DNA of 64,000 bases from Planosporangium mesophilum (GTDB lineage Bacteria > Actinomycetota > Actinomycetes > Mycobacteriales > Micromonosporaceae): the NCBI RefSeq assembly GCF_016863255.1, contig NZ_BOON01000003.1, forward strand, positions 1-64,000, in the 5' to 3' direction. Below the pieces are notes generated by a model, which saw only the letters and a program-made list of their open reading frames with translations, searched no databases and was not told the DNA's origin. The position numbers and the translations under genes were made by a program. Each line of letters starts with the position of its first letter. Positions within the stretch are counted from its first letter, which is position 1. Shown here piece by piece: positions 59,348-64,000 of this stretch.

Positions 59348-60124
59348 TCAGGCGACGGCGGACAGGGCCGGGGCGGTGGGCGCTGTCGACACGCTGTCGT
59401 CAGCCGGGCGGGGCATGTGGCGCTGCACGGTGCGCTCGGAGAGCTTGAGCCGGGCGGCGATCTGCGCCGGGGTCGCGTTCGGGGTCTTGGCGACAGCGCG
59501 GGCCACCCGGTCGGCGGCCGACGGCTGGCGTTTGGGCGTACGGGCCGGCTTGGGCTTGGGCGTGTTACGCGGTGCGAGAGTCGGCGCGGCGTCGCCGGCC
59601 GCGATCGGCGGTGTCGGGGTACCGGGGGCGGGGGCGGCGGCAGGCGCGGGCGGTGCCGCGTCGGTCGCCGTTTCGGCCACCTGCTCGGCGGCGGTGCCGG
59701 CGGCCCGGCGGGAGCCGGTCGCGATCAGGGCGCCGGTGGCCATCACCATCAGCCCGTCGACGGCGAGTGGGCCGATCGTGGCGGTGAGGGTGTCTTCGCG
59801 GTAGAAGGTGAGCAGCCCGGACAGGTGCCGGTAGGACACGACGGCGGCGACCAGCGCGACCGGGAGCAGGCCTAGGAAGCGCAGCGCGGTCCACCGGCGG
59901 CCGTCGGGCCAGGCGATCCGGGCGAAGATCTCCACGGCGACGAACAGAGCGATCGGCCAGAACACTGCGCCAACGACCGCACCGGTGTGCGGCGTCCAGT
60001 CGGCCGGCGCGTACTCGGGTGGAACGTAGGAGTGGGCGACGTTGGCGGCGACCGACACCGCGCCGCCGAGGATCGCGCCGGTGTAGGCCCAGCCGCGCCC
60101 GGACAGCTTCGCGACGGTGCGCAT
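59348..60124 (-). CDS. DUF2637 membrane protein with C-terminal helix-turn-helix
   Basis: This 258-aa protein has four membrane helices within residues 1-150 (including YTGAILGGAVSVAANVAHSY, IALFVAVEIFARIAW, PVALVAAVVSYRHL and AVDGLMVMATGALI), the DUF2637 pattern. A long Ala/Pro linker follows, then a helix-turn-helix-like end (ATPAQIAARLKLSERTVQRHM). Such spread-type proteins help distribute conjugative DNA along the mycelium. It overlaps the 55-aa gene by one base. Confidence 0.88.
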   Translation of the reverse strand: MRTVAKLSGRGWAYTGAILGGAVSVAANVAHSYVPPEYAPADWTPHTGAVVGAVFWPIALFVAVEIFARIAWPDGRRWTALRFLGLLPVALVAAVVSYRHLSGLLTFYREDTLTATIGPLAVDGLMVMATGALIATGSRRAAGTAAEQVAETATDAAPPAPAAAPAPGTPTPPIAAGDAAPTLAPRNTPKPKPARTPKRQPSAADRVARAVAKTPNATPAQIAARLKLSERTVQRHMPRPADDSVSTAPTAPALSAVA

Positions 60125-60291
60125 CAGTGGCCACCACCCGTCAGGGCGGTGAAGAAGTCACCGAGGCTGGTGCCGACGTGGGCGAGGGTGCCGCCGAGGT
60201 TCTGGGCAGTGGCGGCGGCGTGGGTCGGGTTGCTGACGACGAAAAACAGCACGAACGCCAGCAGCAGGTAGCCGAGGAACTTGTGCTTCAC
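60124..60291 (-). CDS. 55-aa membrane or secreted peptide
   Basis: This gene is too short for most gene finders. GTG 60291 follows ACGGAG and reads MKHKFLGYLLLAFVLFFVVS, a perfect signal or anchor segment, then a small polar domain ending in FFTALTGGGH. The TGA overlaps the DUF2637 start by one base. Position, ribosome site and coupling support a real gene; tiny spread-type membrane peptides are found at this point in other AICEs. Confidence 0.7.
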   Translation of the reverse strand: MKHKFLGYLLLAFVLFFVVSNPTHAAATAQNLGGTLAHVGTSLGDFFTALTGGGH

Positions 60292-60304
60292 GGTGGTCTC
60301 CGTT

Positions 60305-60664
60305 TCAGGCGTCAGAACAGGTCAGGCACTCGGCCAGCGAGCGCGGGATGTAGTAGGGCCGCACCTCGCGGCAGGTTGGACAGGTTCGCCGGGCGGCCAG
60401 CGCGCGCTCGATGGCGCGCAGCTGCGCGGGAGTGGCGGTGCGCTTGGGCTTGGCGGCGTCGATGCGGTACAGGTACGCGGCGCGGGTGCCGCCGATTCCG
60501 CGCCACAGGATCTGCGCGGCGACAGGCTGACCGCCGGGGCGCAAGCCCTCGGCGCGCAACTGCCGCGCGGTGGCGTAGCCGGTAGGGGCGCCCCGCCACG
60601 GGAACGTGGGGATGCCGTACCGGTCGCCGGTCGGGTCGACGTAAGCCGTGCGGTAGCGAGGCAT
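60305..60664 (-). CDS. RRQRL-motif zinc-binding protein family
   Basis: This 119-aa protein has GIPTFPWRGAPTGYATARQLRAEGLRPGGQPVA, the family's opening with the RRQRL variant ATARQL. It is followed by LWRGIGGTRAAYLYRIDAAKPKRTATPAQL and a C-terminal zinc knuckle (RTCPTCREVRPYY, ECLTC). It is nearly always found in AICEs and related plasmids; the function is unknown but RNA or DNA binding is likely. Its ATG overlaps the DUF6284 stop. Confidence 0.85.
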   Translation of the reverse strand: MPRYRTAYVDPTGDRYGIPTFPWRGAPTGYATARQLRAEGLRPGGQPVAAQILWRGIGGTRAAYLYRIDAAKPKRTATPAQLRAIERALAARRTCPTCREVRPYYIPRSLAECLTCSDA

Positions 60665-60933
60665 CAGGCCGCGCTCCGGCGCGGGAACGTGGAGGGCCGC
60701 GACGCCAGCGCGGCGGCCTCGCGCAGCACACGCGCCTCGGCGCGACGAAGCCGACGCCAGTCCAGCGCCGACGGACCACCCTCGGCGGTCAACATGCGGA
60801 TCTCGGCGTCGACCAACGCCACCTCTGCCTCGATCAGCGGCATTTCACGCTCGATCGCGACCAGTTCATTGGGGGTCGGATCGGCCTCATCGCTGAGGAA
60901 GCCGGATCCTTTGGTAGGTGAGGTGGTACCCAT
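60664..60933 (-). CDS. DUF6284 family protein
   Basis: This 89-aa mostly helical protein contains ELVAIEREMPLIEAEVALVDAEI and LDWRRLRRAEARVLREAA, with a strongly charged pattern. It is the first gene of the leftward AICE operon, starting at ATG 60933 behind AAGGGAG. DUF6284 proteins are AICE companions without known function. Confidence 0.8.
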   Translation of the reverse strand: MGTTSPTKGSGFLSDEADPTPNELVAIEREMPLIEAEVALVDAEIRMLTAEGGPSALDWRRLRRAEARVLREAAALASRPSTFPRRSAA

Positions 60934-61003
60934 CGCGGTAGCTCCCTTGCCGTCATGAGATCGGCACCTATAGATGCCGGCGACTCCTACCCAGCTATCG
61001 TCA

Positions 61004-61017
61004 GTCCTTCGAAGGAC
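61004..61017. promoter_or_regulatory. Operator 1 of the GntR regulator (candidate)
   Basis: The perfect palindrome GTCCTTCGAAGGAC lies in the 182-base divergent gap between the tra operon and the regulator. Its centre is 52 bases, about five helical turns, from the second, related site. GntR/KorSA proteins commonly repress their own and the tra promoter from such sites. Confidence 0.7.
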
Positions 61018-61055
61018 CTAAGGTGACACTAGGCACGCTGTAGCGGCTGCGTCAA

Positions 61056-61069
61056 CCCCTTTGAAGGAC
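61056..61069. promoter_or_regulatory. Operator 2 of the GntR regulator (candidate)
   Basis: CCCCTTTGAAGGAC matches operator 1 at 11 of 14 positions. It directly abuts the -10-like TATGCT at 61070-61075 of the regulator gene, where bound repressor would block polymerase. Confidence 0.6.
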
Positions 61070-61115
61070 TATGCTGAGTTGCGAAGCTCGTGACGGCAGG
61101 AGGCAGTGGTCACTG

Positions 61116-61913
61116 ATGGCGGCGAAGTACGACAGCATCGCGGCTGACCTGCGACGCAGGATTCAGACCGGCGAGTGGAGCCCGGGTGCACGGTTGCCCA
61201 ATGAGGAGCCCGATCTGACCACGGAGTACAAGGTCAGCCTGAACACCCTGCGGAGAGCGCTCGACCTACTCGTATCCGAAGGACTGATCGACAAGCGACA
61301 GGGCATCGGCAACTTCGTTCGGCCGGCCCGGCAGCGCACGCGCCGGACGACCGAGCGCTACCAGTGGGAGAAGGACCGCGTTCACCTCCCGGAGTCGGAG
61401 CGCCGCGCCACTGGCGCAACCGAGCAGGACACCGGGCTGTCCCCGGCGGATCTTGCTTTTGCCGTCGAGTACGGCACCGAGGCGGCAAACGTAGAGCTAG
61501 CCGAGGCGTTCGGCGTCGCGGCCGGTACGCGTCTCCTTCGACGCGTCTACCGCACCGGCAAAAAGGGGGAAGGTGCGCCCCTCGGTGAGTCCACTTCTTA
61601 TCTCCTATACGACATGGTGTCAGCGAACCCGGATCTTCTGTTCGCCGAAAACGAACCGTGGCCCGGCGGAACAATGCACCAGCTATCGACGGTCGGAATC
61701 GAGATAGACCACATCGTTGATGAGGTAACGGCCCGGCCACCGACCGCCGACGAGATCGATAGGTTGGAGATACCGCCGGGTGTGGCGGTTATCGCACTCA
61801 GAAAGACTTCCGTAGACACGACGGGTCGCGTCGTTGAAGTCGCCGACATCGTATGGCCGGGAGACCGAACCACACTCGTGTACACGACCCAACTGAAGCG
61901 GTGGCAGCCTTGA
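61116..61913 (+). CDS. GntR-family (KorSA-like) transcriptional regulator with UTRA domain
   Basis: This 265-aa protein has an N-terminal winged helix-turn-helix, with YDSIAADLRRRIQTGEWSPGARLPNEEPDLTTEYKVS and NTLRRALDLLVSEGLIDKRQGIGNFV. The C-terminal UTRA ligand domain has GTRLLRRVYRTG and AVIALRKTSVDTTGRVVEVADIV. I chose ATG 61116 (MAAKYDSIA), with AGGAGG upstream. It is divergent from the transfer operon. By analogy with KorSA of pSAM2 it would repress transfer and excision. It is coupled to the glycosyltransferase gene (TTGA). Confidence 0.88.
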   Translation: MAAKYDSIAADLRRRIQTGEWSPGARLPNEEPDLTTEYKVSLNTLRRALDLLVSEGLIDKRQGIGNFVRPARQRTRRTTERYQWEKDRVHLPESERRATGATEQDTGLSPADLAFAVEYGTEAANVELAEAFGVAAGTRLLRRVYRTGKKGEGAPLGESTSYLLYDMVSANPDLLFAENEPWPGGTMHQLSTVGIEIDHIVDEVTARPPTADEIDRLEIPPGVAVIALRKTSVDTTGRVVEVADIVWPGDRTTLVYTTQLKRWQP

Positions 61914-62674
61914 ATAGCACCATCTCGATCATCACGCCGGTATTAGCGTCGGGCGCGAAGTACTTGGCCGAGGCGTACACGTCCATTCTGGCGCAGCAAC
62001 TTCCGGACGGTTGGGAATGGGAGTGGATCGTCCAGGAAGACGACGAGACCGGGAGCGTCGCGACACTCATTCCGCAGGATGATCAGCGGATCAGCTTTGG
62101 CCAGGGGCGGCACGGCGGTCCCGGCGTCGCGCGGACGCTCGCACTTGAGCGAGCCACCGGCAGCCTGATCAAGGAGTTGGATGTAGACGACCAACTGCTA
62201 CCCGGCGCACTCGCTCGTGATATCGAGATCCTGACGAGCCATCCCGACATCGGATGGACAACGTCAAAAGCTCTTGACCTGCTTCCGGACGGATCGACGG
62301 TTTGCTGGGATCAGGACGATCCACCCGGCGGGCGGCTGTCGGGTGAGTTTCTCTTCCAATTCTGGCTAGACCACGACTACCGACTCCCGGTCCTTCCCGC
62401 AACGATCTGTATCAAGCGGGAATTGCTTCTCGCGGTAGGCGGATGGATGGCCCTGCCGGCCTCTGAAGACTCCGGGATGCTGCTCGCGGCGAGCGTAATC
62501 CGTGACGGCTACTTCATTCCGGATAGTGGGCTGCTGTACCGGAAATGGCCCGGCCAAGCTACGGCCCAGGCAGCACACCTCGACCCTGTCGAGAGAAACG
62601 CGCGCATGGAGATAATTAAGGCGCGGGTCATGGCGATGCGCTCGGTGCCCCCGTTCTCTCCGCGACCGGCATAG
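61910..62674 (+). CDS. Glycosyltransferase family 2-like protein carried by the element
   Basis: This 254-aa GT-A-fold protein has STISIITPVLASGAKYLAEAYTSI, an EDDETGS stretch, GGPGVARTLALERATGSLIKELDVDDQLLPGAL with the Asp-x-Asp metal motif, and KRELLLAVGGWMALPASEDSGML. A nucleotide-sugar donor is likely; the acceptor is unknown. I chose TTG 61910, overlapping the regulator's stop. A GTG at 61901 is possible. Similar genes follow GntR genes in other actinomycete elements, and may modify the cell surface or a metabolite. Confidence 0.78.
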   Translation: MNSTISIITPVLASGAKYLAEAYTSILAQQLPDGWEWEWIVQEDDETGSVATLIPQDDQRISFGQGRHGGPGVARTLALERATGSLIKELDVDDQLLPGALARDIEILTSHPDIGWTTSKALDLLPDGSTVCWDQDDPPGGRLSGEFLFQFWLDHDYRLPVLPATICIKRELLLAVGGWMALPASEDSGMLLAASVIRDGYFIPDSGLLYRKWPGQATAQAAHLDPVERNARMEIIKARVMAMRSVPPFSPRPA

Positions 62675-62697
62675 TCAATCGCGGCAAGGGAGCGAAG

Positions 62698-62810
62698 TGT
62701 CACTCGTGTCACTCGTGTCACTCGTGTCACTCGTGTCACTCGATTGGCTTTGACCTGCAGAAACGCATTTGATCTTGAGTGACACTCGTGGCGCCGCGTC
62801 ACTCAAGATC
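62698..62810. repeat. Iteron block 2: five TGTCACTCG repeats plus 13-bp dyad
   Basis: Five exact, abutting copies of TGTCACTCG occupy 62698-62742. GATCTTGAGTGAC (62771-62783) and its complement GTCACTCAAGATC (62798-62810) form a perfect 13-bp inverted repeat with a 14-base loop and the same core. About 70 bases match iteron block 1 in inverted orientation. It looks like an origin or transfer site; no gene is apparent in 62675-62894. Confidence 0.88.
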
Positions 62811-62894
62811 GAGCAAGAAGAGGCCATGGGCCGTTCCATCGAGGCCTGGCCACGCGTATCACGCTTGCCGTCGCCATCCTGAAGGGCCAAGGTC

Positions 62895-63923
62895 TTGTTT
62901 GACCGCCAAGTACCCCGTACCGTTGTTGCTACTTTTGCGGCGATCGCTCTAATTTCCTTCGTTGTCGGCTCAGCGCTAGAGTTGAGACAGCATACCCTCC
63001 TCGCTGACCACCCCTACTGGGGAAACCTGTTGTCGGGAATAACGGGCTTCTCCTTTAGTGGCTTCGTTCTCGCAACTGTGCTTCGCTGGGTAATTGAGCA
63101 TGATCAGCGTCGCAAAAACGCCAACCTTCGTGTAGTCACTTATAAGGAAATCGCGGATCAGTCATGGAGAATTCTCTCCGCTGTAACCGTTGAGTGGACG
63201 AGGAAGGAAAGTGTTTCCAGACTGCGGAATGAGATTCAGTTGCCAAGTATCGATGGACTATTATTTATGGTTAAAGAGTCTATTGGCCACTTGGTCGACC
63301 ATGCCAACCGTATGTCCGAAGTGCATCACTTAATGAAATCTCTAATCGCAACCAATAATTATGGCCGTACGTTGATCGACCCCCGAATGATTAAAACTGG
63401 CGGCACATATCCCGCCCCGGTCCGCCTCATAGTTGCGGATGTGCCACTAATTCTCTCATGGGTAGGCGAGTCAGTTCTGCCTACCAGTCCTGGGTTCGCC
63501 CAGATGTCCGGCCGGCTAGCGCACCTACTCGACGGAGACGAACTGCGTGACGTTGTGGACGATGCCGACTTTCGCGCTGTATATCGCCCACTTCACAACA
63601 ATCTAAGTAACGTGAATATGCCGGTAACAATTGTGCACAACGCCCGCATTTCTGTCACTACTTCAGGTGAACGGGCAGTCCACATTGAGCATGATAGCTA
63701 CGTAACTGGCCTGTTTTCTGAAAGCGGTACAGAAATGGAGGCACTGGAGACATACGACAGGCTCTGCGATTATGTTGAATCTACCTTGAATGCATTGCGT
63801 GCTCGAGTTAGAACAATAGCCCTTCTGGCTATCCTCGCCGCCATTTGCGAACATCGAACAGGAAGAAATGAAAAAGTATTGCGGCGGGCGAGGGATCTTG
63901 TCAGCGTTTACCTCGACTTCTAG
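62895..63923 (+). CDS. AT-richer hypothetical protein with two N-terminal membrane helices
   Basis: This is a 342-aa protein. Helix 1 is about residues 8-27 (VVATFAAIALISFVVGSALE) and helix 2 about 45-65 (LLSGITGFSFSGFVLATVL). A large, mixed cytoplasmic domain follows with no recognised motif (RWVIEHDQRRKNANLRVVTYKE, later HIEHDSYVTGLF). Base composition and codon use are clearly more AT-rich than everything before it, pointing to transfer. It starts at TTG 62895 with only a weak AAGG upstream. It may be element cargo; a surface or defence role would be guesswork. Confidence 0.6.
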   Translation: MFDRQVPRTVVATFAAIALISFVVGSALELRQHTLLADHPYWGNLLSGITGFSFSGFVLATVLRWVIEHDQRRKNANLRVVTYKEIADQSWRILSAVTVEWTRKESVSRLRNEIQLPSIDGLLFMVKESIGHLVDHANRMSEVHHLMKSLIATNNYGRTLIDPRMIKTGGTYPAPVRLIVADVPLILSWVGESVLPTSPGFAQMSGRLAHLLDGDELRDVVDDADFRAVYRPLHNNLSNVNMPVTIVHNARISVTTSGERAVHIEHDSYVTGLFSESGTEMEALETYDRLCDYVESTLNALRARVRTIALLAILAAICEHRTGRNEKVLRRARDLVSVYLDF

Positions 63924-64000
63924 TTGCGATCGCCGCAAGCCGCGCCGCGCCGCATAGTGGTGCGGGCAGAGTGAAACGCTTGCGTGACTGGCGCCGAGCG

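Larger units (their letters stand above)
51302..62810. mobile_element. Actinomycete integrative and conjugative element (AICE), core
   Basis: The region holds an integrase, excisionase, RepA-like ATPase, Prim-pol, TraB-type FtsK translocase, DUF2637 spread-type protein, RRQRL zinc protein, DUF6284 and a KorSA-like GntR regulator. This is the standard module set and order of AICEs, which move double-stranded DNA with one TraB protein. The left end lies between tRNA-Arg and 51302. The right end is not visible and may lie past 64 kb, so the coordinates mark only the core. Confidence 0.85.

Noticed and set aside
62675-62890. Ser/Asp/Thr repeat ORF on the minus strand (DTSDTSDTS)
   Set aside because: The repeat is the translation of the iterons in another frame; there is no good start signal and no coding composition.
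63924-64000. attR at the right end of the window
   Set aside because: No match to the 3' half of tRNA-Arg (T-arm or acceptor sequence) is visible in the last bases.

Overview
The window is about 71% G+C (by eye), with frequent GTG and TTG starts, AGGAGG-type ribosome sites and dense operons. It carries classic actinobacterial gene order: atpI-Z-B-E-F-H-A-G-D-C next to DUF2550, murA and pduO, and rpmE-rho-thrB-thrC-hom-lysA-argS. NucS, an ethylmalonyl-CoA mutase, an XRE/DUF5753 regulator with DUF6879 partners, and an actinomycete integrative and conjugative element (AICE) also point to Actinomycetota. Micromonosporaceae is my best guess; it is an inference from gene content, not a measurement.

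Layout. Positions 1-11.1 kb hold metabolic and housekeeping genes: an alpha/beta hydrolase, a fused double 3-hydroxyacyl-CoA dehydrogenase, DoxX-MarR, SDR, aldehyde dehydrogenase, NucS, a DUF4126 membrane protein, a lipoprotein polysaccharide deacetylase and DUF2891. Positions 11.1-14.2 kb hold a compact accessory cluster. Three tiny Cys/WPC proteins diverge from a partly duplicated module (small protein plus DUF6879), which is followed by an XRE/DUF5753 regulator. Positions 14.2-21.8 kb hold ethylmalonyl-CoA mutase, an ABC exporter, another hydroxyacyl-CoA dehydrogenase, a fosfomycin-insensitive-type MurA (Asp in place of Cys), a cobalamin adenosyltransferase and a VOC protein. Positions 21.8-30.2 kb are the F1Fo ATP synthase operon on the minus strand. 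Positions 30.2-38.1 kb hold an SDR/DUF2867 fusion, a low-molecular-weight tyrosine phosphatase, two YrdC/Sua5 paralogues, prmC, a GGDEF protein, prfA and rpmE. Positions 38.4-48.4 kb hold rho, with a long RGD/E repeat insert, and the thr/lys/arg genes, with an MFS transporter inserted between thrC and thrB. Positions 48.5-50.3 kb hold a DUF3105-DUF305 pair and a small membrane peptide. tRNA-Arg(CCG) follows at 50.44 kb.

From about 51 kb to at least 62.8 kb lies an AICE. A divergent GntR/KorSA-like regulator and a glycosyltransferase gene face a long minus-strand operon. That operon runs DUF6284, RRQRL-type zinc protein, 55-aa membrane peptide, DUF2637 membrane protein, a small protein, TraB/FtsK translocase, zinc-ribbon membrane protein, DUF6907, Prim-pol primase, a TGT/DpdA-like protein, RepA-like ATPase, Xis and integrase. 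Overlapping ATGA junctions couple many of these genes. The regulator probably represses both directions through two related palindromes (61.0 kb). TraB would move double-stranded DNA, while Prim-pol and the RepA-like ATPase would support replication of the excised circle. Three unannotated DNA structures stand out: two inverted copies of a TGTCACTCG iteron block, at 53.2 and 62.7 kb, that nearly bracket the element's operon, and a CTAG-rich twin palindrome beside traB. The far attachment site was not found and may lie beyond 64 kb. The last gene (62.9-63.9 kb) is distinctly AT-richer and of unknown function.
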